Positions 1 through 7,648 of a stretch of DNA of 15,898 nt are shown piece after piece. This DNA is from UBA5070 sp035913415 (GTDB lineage: Bacteria; Fibrobacterota; Fibrobacteria; UBA5070): the NCBI GenBank assembly GCA_035913415.1, contig JAMIIV010000219.1, positions 1-15,898 on the forward strand, written 5' to 3'. Under the pieces are notes generated by a model, which saw only the letters and a list, made by a program, of their open reading frames with translations, ran no database searches and had not been told where the DNA came from. The translations under genes and the position numbers were made by a program. Each line of letters starts with the position of its first letter. Position 1 is the stretch's first letter.

Positions 1-47
1 GGTCGAGCCTGTCGAGACCAGCCGCGTGGGTCTCGACAGGCTCGACC
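1..47. repeat. 19-bp perfect inverted repeat
   Basis: The arm GGTCGAGCCTGTCGAGACC (1-19) is followed after a 9-base spacer by its exact reverse complement at 29-47. It can form a 19-bp GC-rich stem. It lies about 40 bases beyond the meaB stop codon (89-91), so it could act as a bidirectional transcription end or be an interspersed palindromic repeat. There is no T-tract, so a classical intrinsic terminator is not supported. The left arm begins at base 1, so the repeat may extend outside the window. Confidence 0.85.
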
Positions 48-88
48 ACCGGGACGGCTTGACCTAAACGGGATGGAATCGAGGTCCG

Positions 89-1204
89 TCAGTCCGCGGG
101 GTGGCGGAACGCCGACAGGATGGCCTCCAGAGCGGCGGGTACCGAGAGGGATCCTTCCGCCAATGGCCCCTTGGCCTTGTCCCAAGCCGACTGCACGAAG
201 ATGTCGCGATGGAACCGGTCGACGAGTTTTTCGGCGGCCATGCTCCAGACCCATTCCTGGATCTGGTCCTTGCGCCGGCGATCGAACACTCCCGAGGCCT
301 CGGTGTTGGCGCGGAAAAGCTTGATCTCTTCCCAGATGGTGTCCAGACCGTCGCCGGTGACCGAAGAACACGTGACCACCGGAGGTTTCCAGCCCTTTGT
401 GTAGGGCTGCAGGCCCATGACCGCTCCGGCCAGGGTGGCACGTGCGAGCCCCGCGCGCTGCCGGTTCTCGCCATCGGCCTTGGTGACCGCCAACAGATCG
501 GCGATCTCCATGATCCCTTTCTTGATGCCCTGGAGGTCATCCCCCGACCCGGCCAGTTGCAAGAGCAGAAACAGATCCGTCATGGAGCGCACCGAGGTCT
601 CGCTCTGCCCCACGCCCACCGTTTCCACCAAGACCACATCGAAGCCCGCGGCTTCGCACAGGTACATGGTCTCGCGGGTCTTGCGGGCCACACCACCCAA
701 GGCGCCGGCCGAGGGCGAAGGCCGAATGAAGGCCTCGGGAAGCCGCACCAGCGCTTCCATGCGGGTCTTGTCGCCCAGAATGGAACCGCGGTTGAGGGAA
801 CTGGAGGGATCGATGGCCAGCACAGCCACCTTGCACCCTTGTTCCACGAGCCGACAGCCCCAGGCGTCGATGAACGTGCTCTTCCCCACCCCGGGAGGGC
901 CTGAAATGCCGATGCGAATGCTGCGCCCGGCATGGGGCAACACCAACCGCACCAGCTCGTCGGCCTGCACACGGTGTTTGGGGGCGTTGGATTCCACCAG
1001 GGTGATCCCACGCGCCAGCAGGGCGCGATCTCCGGCGAGAATTCCCGCCAGCAGGTCTTCGGCCGACAATTCGGGCCGTTTGATCACCGGTGCCGTGGAA
1101 ATCCCGCTGGCAGCGTTGACCGCCACCCCCGGATTCACCACCGATGCAAATTCGCTTCCGGCCCCGGCTGGGACCCATTCCGGACGTGCGGGCGTGTCGC
1201 TCAT
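89..1204 (-). CDS. meaB: Methylmalonyl-CoA mutase-associated GTPase MeaB (ArgK family)
   Basis: This 371-residue protein is a G3E-family P-loop GTPase. In studied relatives it loads and protects the adenosylcobalamin cofactor of methylmalonyl-CoA mutase in the cytosol. Visible motifs are Walker A GPPGVGKST (residues 102-110), the conserved IDPSSS segment (131-136), the switch segment ETVGVGQSE (194-202) and the base-recognition motif TKAD (241-244), a variant of NKxD. The first ~45 residues, rich in Ala, Pro and Val, precede the usual family N-terminus (about RPELSAEDLLAGI). No Shine-Dalgarno sequence is seen before the ATG at 1204, so a later start is possible. Family members often sit next to mutase genes, but none lies upstream here, where the divergent rmuC begins. 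The identification is secure; the exact start is not. Confidence 0.93.
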   Translation of the reverse strand: MSDTPARPEWVPAGAGSEFASVVNPGVAVNAASGISTAPVIKRPELSAEDLLAGILAGDRALLARGITLVESNAPKHRVQADELVRLVLPHAGRSIRIGISGPPGVGKSTFIDAWGCRLVEQGCKVAVLAIDPSSSLNRGSILGDKTRMEALVRLPEAFIRPSPSAGALGGVARKTRETMYLCEAAGFDVVLVETVGVGQSETSVRSMTDLFLLLQLAGSGDDLQGIKKGIMEIADLLAVTKADGENRQRAGLARATLAGAVMGLQPYTKGWKPPVVTCSSVTGDGLDTIWEEIKLFRANTEASGVFDRRRKDQIQEWVWSMAAEKLVDRFHRDIFVQSAWDKAKGPLAEGSLSVPAALEAILSAFRHPAD

Positions 1205-1400
1205 GGATGAAATCTAGACTCGTGAAGGGGCGCGCGGAGCCGATGGAATCGGGGTTTTCGCCGGATCACGGAGTCTTGTTTCCGGTATCGACCTTCCGTT
1301 CCGTCCCTGCTTCCGCGCCTCAGCCCTTGTGGGGTGTGCTGATCATCCACTGCACACCGAAACGATCGGTGCAACTGCCGCATGAACCTGGCACAAGCCG
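1205..1400. other. Divergent meaB-rmuC intergenic region
   Basis: These 196 bases must carry the promoters of both meaB (leftward) and rmuC (rightward). I see no convincing -35/-10 pair, no clear Shine-Dalgarno sequence before either start and no repeat. Short open frames here run into rmuC antisense and have no recognisable domain. Confidence 0.4.
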
Positions 1401-2759
1401 ATGCGCCCCTATATTCCATCGGTGCCCACCAACCTCCCGACCGCCATTTTGATCCTCCTCCTGGCCCTTTCGGCCCTCGTGATCACCCTCCTGGGGTTCG
1501 TCGCCGCCCTGGTGCGGGCTCTGTTCGCTTCGCGCACACGCCTGGCCCTGGCCGGACGCGCCGAAGCCGAACGCGACGAGGCCAAGGCGGACCAGGAACG
1601 CACGCGCCTGGAATTGACGGAATCCGACCGAAAGGGGGTGCGTCTGGAAGCCGAACGCGACGCGCTGCGCGCCGAGCTGGAGCGCCTGCGCACCGGCGAG
1701 GACGAACGCGCGCGCCTGGTACGTTCGGAGATCGAGAACCTGGCCAACAAGATCTTCGACGAAAAGACCGGACGATTCCGCGAAATGGGGACCGCGGCGA
1801 TCGCCGAACTGGTGGGCCCTGTGCGCGAGAACCTCGACAAGTTGCAGAAAGCGCTGGTCGATGCGGAGAAGGCCGACGCCGTGCGCGAAGAAAGTCTGAA
1901 AGCCGCCCTGGAGCGGGTGGGCTCGATCAACGACCGCCTGGGAACCCAGGCGGAAGGGTTGGCGCGGGCCCTGAAAGGCGACAACAAGCTGATGGGCGAT
2001 TTCGGCGAGGTCCTGCTGGAGCAATTGCTCGAGTTCGCGGGACTGCGCAGAGGCGTCCATTTCGTGGAGCAGGGAATCGGGCTCGAACTCAAGGGAGGTG
2101 ACGGTTCGGCCCTCAAACCCGACGTGGTGATCCTGCTCCCGGGCGAACGCTGCATGGTGGTCGACGCCAAGATGAGCCTGGCCTCGTGGTCGGATGCCCA
2201 GACCGACGACGACGCGGTGCGCGAAACCGCCCTGGGGGCGTTCCGAAGGTCGGTGCGCGCCCATGTCGAAGGACTCTCGGCGCGTTCCTATCCCGCGGCC
2301 CTGACGGATTCCGGCAAGACCACCGTCGAGTTCACCTTCCTGTTCGTGCCCGTGGAAGCGGCCTTCCAGGCCATCCTGCGACTGGACTCCGGACTGTACC
2401 GCCACGCCTTCGAGCGACGCGTCATCCTGGTGAGCCCCACCACCCTGCTGGCCATGCTGACCACCGTGACGCATACCTGGAAACAGTGGGACCTGGGTCG
2501 CAACGCCTCGATGATTTCGCGCCGCGCCAGCCTCATGCTCGACAAACTCTCCGACTTCCTGGGATCCATGGAACGCGTGGGCGAGCAGCTCCGCAAAGCG
2601 CAGGACGCCTACGACGAAGCGCGCCGCCGCCTGGTGGAGGGCAACGGCAACCTGCTGGGCCAGGCCCGCAAACTCCAGGAACTGGGCGTGAAATCCGACA
2701 AATCCCTACCGCGCTCCCTGCGCGACGAAGGCCGGGACGAGACCGAGGATCCGAAGTAG
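1401..2759 (+). CDS. rmuC: DNA recombination protein RmuC
   Basis: This 452-residue protein has the RmuC layout. There is one N-terminal membrane segment (about residues 14-42), then a charged coiled coil rich in Ala, Glu and Arg (about 48-190), then the RmuC nuclease-like domain (about 195-430). Conserved points are GDFGEVLLEQLLE (199-211), LKPDVVILLPG (238-248), VVDAKMSLASW (253-263, holding the Asp and Lys of the restriction-endonuclease-like core), FLFVPVEAAF (313-322), VSPTTLLAML (344-353) and the C-terminal LGVKSDKSLP (428-437). In Escherichia coli rmuC limits recombination at short inverted repeats; the biochemical activity is inferred from the fold. The ATG at 1401 puts the membrane anchor at the expected place, although its Shine-Dalgarno sequence is weak. 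It is monocistronic here and converges on hypE across a repeat array. Confidence 0.95.
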   Translation: MRPYIPSVPTNLPTAILILLLALSALVITLLGFVAALVRALFASRTRLALAGRAEAERDEAKADQERTRLELTESDRKGVRLEAERDALRAELERLRTGEDERARLVRSEIENLANKIFDEKTGRFREMGTAAIAELVGPVRENLDKLQKALVDAEKADAVREESLKAALERVGSINDRLGTQAEGLARALKGDNKLMGDFGEVLLEQLLEFAGLRRGVHFVEQGIGLELKGGDGSALKPDVVILLPGERCMVVDAKMSLASWSDAQTDDDAVRETALGAFRRSVRAHVEGLSARSYPAALTDSGKTTVEFTFLFVPVEAAFQAILRLDSGLYRHAFERRVILVSPTTLLAMLTTVTHTWKQWDLGRNASMISRRASLMLDKLSDFLGSMERVGEQLRKAQDAYDEARRRLVEGNGNLLGQARKLQELGVKSDKSLPRSLRDEGRDETEDPK

Positions 2760-2786
2760 ACGCCCAAGGCTCACCCACCGCGAGCG

Positions 2787-3054
2787 CTTCGGGAGTGCCG
2801 CAGGGACCGAGGCGCGAGAGTGGTGCCCCGAGACCAATGCTGAAGGCCGGATCGGGGATGCAATCGAGTGCCGCAGCATCGCGGCTTCGACTCCGAGACT
2901 GTCGCCTCGGCTCAAGGCGCGAGAGTGGACCCCGAGACCAATGCTGAAGGCCGGATCGGGGATGCAATCGAGTGCCGCAGGGTCCCAAGAGCGTCCGCTT
3001 CGGGACGCCGCAGGGACCGAGGCGCGAGAGTGCGCCCCGAGACGGCCTTCAGCA
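2787..3054. repeat. Imperfect ~105-bp-period repeat array between convergent genes
   Basis: The 12-mer GGCGCGAGAGTG begins at 2811, 2916 and 3021, exactly 105 bases apart each time. A 51-bp block is identical at 2826-2876 and 2930-2980. A second block containing GCCGCAGGGACCGAGG is shared by 2797-2812 and 3007-3022. Within the 51-bp block CCCCGA and TCGGGG (2930-2935 and 2956-2961 in the second copy) can pair across a 20-base loop. At the right end the sequence turns over: TGCTGAAGGCC (2838-2848 and 2942-2952) recurs on the opposite strand at 3044-3054, covering the hypE stop codon. Open frames crossing the array have no recognisable domain, so I treat it as non-coding. It fills the space between rmuC and hypE and may contain their transcription ends. 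Confidence 0.85.
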
Positions 3055-4047
3055 GATGCGGGGAAGGGGATCGGAGGCTAGCATCCCCAGCACCCGCACT
3101 CCCCCGAACCCCGTTTCCAGGAGCAGCTTGCCGGCGTGGGAGGTCGTCACGGCTCCGATGATCGCCGCATCGCGGCCCAGCGGATGGGCACGCAACACCT
3201 CCAGGGCCTGGGCCACGTGATCTTCTGGGACCACGGCCAGGAACTTGCCTTCGTTGGCGCTGTAGAGCGGATCGAGCCCCAGGATGTCAGAGAGACCTCG
3301 CACCGCCGGATGCAACGGAAAAGCGGACTCGTCCAGGACGACCGACCAGGGATTTCCCTCGACGAGTTCGCACAACGCCGTGGCCACACCTCCTCGGGTG
3401 GGGTCGCGCATCCAGCGCACGGGCACCGCCTGACACAGGGCGTGCACCAGCTCGTGCACGGGTGCCGCGTCCGAGCAGAGGTCGTGGTCCAGCGCGAACC
3501 CTTTGCGCCGAGTGAGCAGGGTGAAGCCGTGGTCGCCCATGGTGCCACTGAGCAGGATCGCGTCGCCAGCAACGATGTCCGAGGGATCGGGTGTATACAC
3601 CCTCTCTCCCACCCCCGAGACACAGGCATAGATGCCGTCGCAGCGACCGCGTTCCACAACCTTGGTATCTCCGCAGGCGATGCGCACTCCCGCGGCGCCC
3701 GCCATCGCCCCCATGGATGTCAGAATCCGTCTGAGCGTGGCGATCGGGAGACCTTCTTCGAGCACCAGGGCCAGCGACAGCGCCACAGGGCGCGCCCCCA
3801 TGACCGCCAGATCGTTGACCGTTCCCGCCACGGCCAAGGTACCGAGGTCGCCGCCGGGAAATTCCAGCGGCGTGACCACATGGGCGTCGGTGGTGAACAC
3901 AAGGTCGCCGCGGAATGCGGGCAGCACCGCGGCATCGTCCAGCCCCAGCGGCCCGGCATCGCCCAGGCACGGCAGCACCACCTCGCGCACCAGGTCGCGC
4001 GACAACCGTCCCCCGGCACCATGCCCCATCACGATCGTTTCGTCCAC
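3049..4047 (-). CDS. hypE: Hydrogenase maturation protein HypE (carbamoyl dehydratase)
   Basis: HypE, here 332 residues, accepts the carbamoyl group from HypF on its C-terminal cysteine and dehydrates it with ATP to a thiocyanate. This supplies the cyanide ligands of the [NiFe] active site. The sequence has the family's N-terminal GHGAGGRL (residues 8-15), the PurM-like ATP-binding signature around LDDAAVL, and FTTDAHVV, AGTVNDLAVMGA and CGDTKVV. It ends with the diagnostic PRIC, so the acceptor cysteine is the last residue. The start is GTG at 4047, three bases after the hypD stop and preceded by GGGAGGG at 4054-4060. It is the last gene of the operon. Its stop codon lies within sequence shared with the neighbouring repeat array. 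Length and motifs are complete. Confidence 0.98.
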   Translation of the reverse strand: MDETIVMGHGAGGRLSRDLVREVVLPCLGDAGPLGLDDAAVLPAFRGDLVFTTDAHVVTPLEFPGGDLGTLAVAGTVNDLAVMGARPVALSLALVLEEGLPIATLRRILTSMGAMAGAAGVRIACGDTKVVERGRCDGIYACVSGVGERVYTPDPSDIVAGDAILLSGTMGDHGFTLLTRRKGFALDHDLCSDAAPVHELVHALCQAVPVRWMRDPTRGGVATALCELVEGNPWSVVLDESAFPLHPAVRGLSDILGLDPLYSANEGKFLAVVPEDHVAQALEVLRAHPLGRDAAIIGAVTTSHAGKLLLETGFGGVRVLGMLASDPLPRIC

Positions 4048-4050
4048 GAC

Positions 4051-5139
4051 TCACCCTCCCCGATAGCGCCAGGCGGCATTGCACGTTCCTTCGCCGCTGA
4101 CCATACAGGCCCCCACGGGTCGCTCGGGCAGACAGACCTTCCCGAATAGCGGACACGCCTCGGGCTCGATGGTCCCCATCAGAACCTCTCCACAGCGGCA
4201 GCCTCCAGGCTCGCGCGCGGGGACAGGCTTCAGATCGAACCGCCGTGCGGCATCGAAGGACGCGAATTCGTCGCGCAACCTCCAGCCGCCGTCGGTGACC
4301 ATCCCCAGGCCGCGGATTTCTTCGTCGCAAGGCAGGTACAACTCCCGGATCAATTCCTGCGCCAGACGGTTTCCGTCCCAACGGCAGGCGCGCGGATAGG
4401 CGTTCCCGTTCTCGGCGCGTCCGGAAGCGACCAACCGCACCAGATCGCGAATGGCCAGCAGAAGGTCGCCCGGCTCGAAACCGCCGACCACCATGGGAAC
4501 CTGGAACCGACGCACCAGCTCCTCGTAGGCCGACACTCCGATCACCGCGGTGACATGCCCCGGAGTCACGAACCCCTGGATGGGTGCCCGCGCTTCCAGC
4601 AAGGCGCGCAGCAGCGGCGGGACGCGTTTGGCCGAGACAAGCACGCTGAAGTTGGGCACCCCTTCGCGGATGGCCTGCCGCAGCGCCAGGCTGAAGGTGG
4701 GCAACGTGGTCTCGAAGCCGATGCCCAGGAACACGACCTGGACTCCCGGATTCTCCTTGGCGTGATCCAACGCCAAGGCCGGTGAATAAACCTCGTGGAC
4801 CGTCGCTCCTTCGGCCTTGGCCCGCTCCAACGAACCGCGGCTTCCAGGCACACGCACCAGGTCGCCGAAAGTGAAGACGTCCACACCCGGGCGCAAGGCC
4901 AGGTCGATGGCTTGATCGACATACCCGGTGGGAGTGACACAGACCGGGCATCCCGGACCCGAGACCATCCGCACGGTAGGCGGCAAAAGATCGCGCAGGC
5001 GGTAGCGGTAGAGGGTGTGTGTCTGTCCGCCGCAGACTTCCATCAGGCGCAGCTCCGACCGCGGAGCCGCCTCGCGGATCTGGTCCAGCAGCGAACGCAC
5101 CAGGCGCGGGTCGCGCAGGTCAGCGGGCAGTCGTACCAT
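4051..5139 (-). CDS. hypD: Hydrogenase maturation protein HypD
   Basis: This 362-residue iron-sulfur protein forms the scaffold complex with HypC on which the Fe(CN)2CO group is assembled. Visible motifs are CGGQTH (residues 36-41), GPGCPVCVTP (61-70), FGDLVRVPGS, GIGFETT and FVTPGHV. The cysteine-rich C-terminus (last ~50 residues) reads CxCGEVLMG, then CPLFGKVC, then GACMVSGEGTC, and supplies the [4Fe-4S] cluster ligands. Length is normal for the family. The gene overlaps hypC by 20 bases (5120-5139), which suggests translational coupling of the two partner proteins. The ATG at 5139 has AGCAGG a few bases upstream. No key residue appears to be missing. Confidence 0.98.
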   Translation of the reverse strand: MVRLPADLRDPRLVRSLLDQIREAAPRSELRLMEVCGGQTHTLYRYRLRDLLPPTVRMVSGPGCPVCVTPTGYVDQAIDLALRPGVDVFTFGDLVRVPGSRGSLERAKAEGATVHEVYSPALALDHAKENPGVQVVFLGIGFETTLPTFSLALRQAIREGVPNFSVLVSAKRVPPLLRALLEARAPIQGFVTPGHVTAVIGVSAYEELVRRFQVPMVVGGFEPGDLLLAIRDLVRLVASGRAENGNAYPRACRWDGNRLAQELIRELYLPCDEEIRGLGMVTDGGWRLRDEFASFDAARRFDLKPVPAREPGGCRCGEVLMGTIEPEACPLFGKVCLPERPVGACMVSGEGTCNAAWRYRGG

Positions 5140-5350
5140 CGACGACCTGCTTCAGGAGGGCCAGGGTCTCGTGGGCGGATGCTTCATCGAGCAGCTCCAA
5201 CGCGACACCCGCGTGCACCAGAACGAAGTCCCCTACGGCGACCTCCTCGAGCAGCGCCGTGGTGAATTCCACCCGGACATGGTGGTGCTCCCCGCGGGCC
5301 ATGCCCCCAGGCAGAAGTTCCGTGATTTTCATGGGTACGGCCAGGCACAT
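5120..5350 (-). CDS. hypC: Hydrogenase maturation chaperone HypC
   Basis: This small chaperone (76 residues) binds HypD and carries the iron centre to the apo large subunit. It begins with MCLAVP, the family signature in which Cys2 becomes the reactive N-terminal residue after Met removal. It also carries the conserved VGDFVLVHAGVAL (residues 39-51, with His46) and the C-terminal helix SAHETLALLKQV. The stretch GEHHHVRVEF contains three adjacent histidines, which are not part of the family signature. The ATG at 5350 follows the hypF stop by three bases and has GGAAGGAA upstream. Confidence 0.97.
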   Translation of the reverse strand: MCLAVPMKITELLPGGMARGEHHHVRVEFTTALLEEVAVGDFVLVHAGVALELLDEASAHETLALLKQVVDGTTAR

Positions 5351-5353
5351 CGT

Positions 5354-7648
5354 TCATTCCTTCCGCAGCAGGTGCGAAGCGGCCACGAGCTGGCCCGCAG
5401 CCAGCCCGAAGTCGCCGGGGACACGGGCTAGATGCAGCTCCCGCCCACGGGTCTGGGGCAGGGCGCGCAACCGACGCACCACGGCCCGATTCTGGAACAC
5501 CCCTCCCGAAAGGGCCCAAGGAGGATCGCCGCCGATGGCCTCGCGGGCGTGGAGAGCCAGTCGGGCGGCGAGGGAGGCGACGGTGGCGTGCAACCGGGCC
5601 GCGACATATTCCGTCGTAACGCCGTCCTGGAGGTCGGACAGGGCGCCCTCGATCAGGGGCCCCAGAAGCACGCGATCGGCGTCCATTTCCAGGGGCCAGG
5701 GATCCACCTCATCGAAACGGTCAAGACCTTCGAAGCGGGTACCGTGTTCACCGTCCCAGGAAGGAGCATCCCACCCGACCAGCGTTCCCACCAGATCGAA
5801 CAACCGTCCCATCCCGCGCGTGCGCGGACAATGGAGATCGGAGCGCAGCATGGCGCCGATCCCCTGTTCGTCCAGCTCCTGCAAGGGCGGATGCCGCGAC
5901 AACCACCTCTCGCGCAGCGAAGCGCCCACGTGGTCGTGGAGCACCGACAAGACCATGCGGCGCGGATCGCGAATGGCCCTCTCGCCCCCCGGCAGGCGGA
6001 GAGACTCCAGGCTTGCCAGGCTTTTGCAGACGGCTCCGTCGTGGAACATCGCTTCCGAGCCCCAGAGACAGTCGGGTTCGCCATATCCGGTGCCGTCGAA
6101 GGCCAGTCCGATGGCGGGTCCGTCCCAGCGGTGGTCCAACCAGGCCGCCGCGAGGTGGGCATGGTGGTGCTGGACCGCCACCAAGGGGATTCCCCGGGTC
6201 GACGCGAACAGGCGGGCCTGCCGCGACGAGTGGTAGTCGGGATGGGCGTCGCAGGCGACGAATTCGGGTGCCAGATTGTGGCGACGGACGAAGTCGTCGA
6301 TCGCCTCGTCGAGGGACTCCTGGGCGCCGGGGTGATCCAGATCGCCCACGGGCGCACCCAGTACGGCCGCCCCCGCCAGGGCGATGGCCGGGGCGTTGCG
6401 CAGATCGCCTCCGAAGGCCACGCCGTCGGGCAGGCCGCAGGGGTGATGGCGCGACGGCACCGATCCCCTTCCGGGCCGCAGCCGCGTGGAAGCCAGGCCG
6501 TCCGTGCCGGGCAACGCGACCTCATCGTCGACGCGCCGCACGATGGCGCGGTCGTGGGTCACCAGCAACGCGCTCCAGCGAAAGGCCAGCGTCCGGGCGC
6601 GGTCGTCGTCGACCACCATCGGCTCGCCCTCGAGGTTGGCGGAGGTGGCCACCACGGGATGACGGAATCCGGCAAACAGGACTTCGTGGAGCGGCGCGTA
6701 GGCCAGCATGGCCCCCACGCTGGCCAGTCCGGGCGAAAGTTCGGCCAACGCGGGGAAGTCGCGGTGGACCGACAGGGGTACGATGGGACGCTCGGGGGAG
6801 CGCAGCAGTTCCTCTTCGCGGGAATCGAGCCGGCACACGGTGCGCACCAGGTCCGGATCGGGGAACAACACGGCCAACGGCTTGTGGTCGCGGCCCTTGG
6901 CCAGACGCAGTCGCCGCACCGCCGCGGGATCGAAAGCGTCGGCCATCAGATGGAATCCCCCGATGCCCTTGACGACCGCCAGTCCCCCCGCGCGCAGGTG
7001 GCCGATCCACGCCTCGCGCCAGGATTCGCCCACGGGATGCCAGATTCCGGCATGACGGGGATCCGGACGTTCGCAGCTCATGCGTGGACCACAATCGGGA
7101 CAGCAGATCGTCTGGGCGTGGAACCGCCTGTCGGCGGGATTCTCGTACTCGGCGCGGCAGCGGTCGCACAGGGGGAACACCGCCATGGATGTACGCGCCC
7201 GGTCGAAGGGAAGGCCTGTCCCGATGGTGTAGCGGGGCCCGCACCGGGCGCACGAGACGAACGGATGGAGGTGCCGGCGGTTGGACGGATCGAGAAGCTC
7301 GGCGCGACAGTCGTCGCACAGGGCCGCGTCGGGGACGTATTCGTCGCCGCGCTCTCCGGCGGCGTCGCTGGAACGGATCGCAAAGTCGCCGCAAGCCTCG
7401 GACCCGACGCGGATCCGCTCGAGGCTCTCCACGAACGCCGCGGGAGGCAGACGACGGGACAGGAGGTCGACGAGATCGTCGACCGTGGCGGCGTCGGCTT
7501 CGGCGTGGAGCACCACCCCTCGGGGGGTGTTGCGCACCCACCCGCGCACACCCAGTTCGCGGGCGGCGGTGCAGGCTGTCGGACGGAATCCGACACCCTG
7601 CACCCTGCCCCGGAACACCAGATCCCAGGCCCCCACGAGGCCGCTCAA
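5354..7648 (-). CDS. hypF: Carbamoyltransferase HypF
   Basis: HypF makes carbamoyl-adenylate from carbamoyl phosphate and ATP and passes the carbamoyl group to HypE. With the TTG start at 7648 it has 764 residues, normal for the family. Domains in order: an acylphosphatase domain (about 9-95, with GRVQGVGFRP at 14-23); two zinc fingers of C-x2-C-x18-C-x2-C type (Cys111/114/133/136 and Cys161/164/183/186); a YrdC-like domain (about 205-390, with KGRDHKPLAV); and a Kae1-like domain with ACDAHPDYHSS, VQHHHAH (492-498), FDGTGYG (517-523) and LSGGVFQN (713-720). The final motif is VPGDFGLAAGQ (743-753), where relatives usually have a form close to NDGG. The TTG overlaps the mvhA stop as TTGA, matching the GTGA and ATGA junctions elsewhere in the operon. 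GTG at 7636 is the alternative start. Confidence 0.95.
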   Translation of the reverse strand: MSGLVGAWDLVFRGRVQGVGFRPTACTAARELGVRGWVRNTPRGVVLHAEADAATVDDLVDLLSRRLPPAAFVESLERIRVGSEACGDFAIRSSDAAGERGDEYVPDAALCDDCRAELLDPSNRRHLHPFVSCARCGPRYTIGTGLPFDRARTSMAVFPLCDRCRAEYENPADRRFHAQTICCPDCGPRMSCERPDPRHAGIWHPVGESWREAWIGHLRAGGLAVVKGIGGFHLMADAFDPAAVRRLRLAKGRDHKPLAVLFPDPDLVRTVCRLDSREEELLRSPERPIVPLSVHRDFPALAELSPGLASVGAMLAYAPLHEVLFAGFRHPVVATSANLEGEPMVVDDDRARTLAFRWSALLVTHDRAIVRRVDDEVALPGTDGLASTRLRPGRGSVPSRHHPCGLPDGVAFGGDLRNAPAIALAGAAVLGAPVGDLDHPGAQESLDEAIDDFVRRHNLAPEFVACDAHPDYHSSRQARLFASTRGIPLVAVQHHHAHLAAAWLDHRWDGPAIGLAFDGTGYGEPDCLWGSEAMFHDGAVCKSLASLESLRLPGGERAIRDPRRMVLSVLHDHVGASLRERWLSRHPPLQELDEQGIGAMLRSDLHCPRTRGMGRLFDLVGTLVGWDAPSWDGEHGTRFEGLDRFDEVDPWPLEMDADRVLLGPLIEGALSDLQDGVTTEYVAARLHATVASLAARLALHAREAIGGDPPWALSGGVFQNRAVVRRLRALPQTRGRELHLARVPGDFGLAAGQLVAASHLLRKE

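Noticed and set aside
1320..2474. 384-codon minus-strand open frame opposite rmuC
   Set aside because: The product is Gln/Gly/His-rich without a domain; rmuC on the plus strand explains the region.
2186..2947. Plus-strand open frame running from rmuC into the repeat array
   Set aside because: Its first part is an out-of-frame reading of rmuC, and the remainder only translates the repeats; no ribosome-binding site or domain is seen.
2787..3054. CRISPR array
   Set aside because: There are only two or three copies, with ~105-base periodicity, imperfect units and no uniform repeat-spacer pattern or cas gene.
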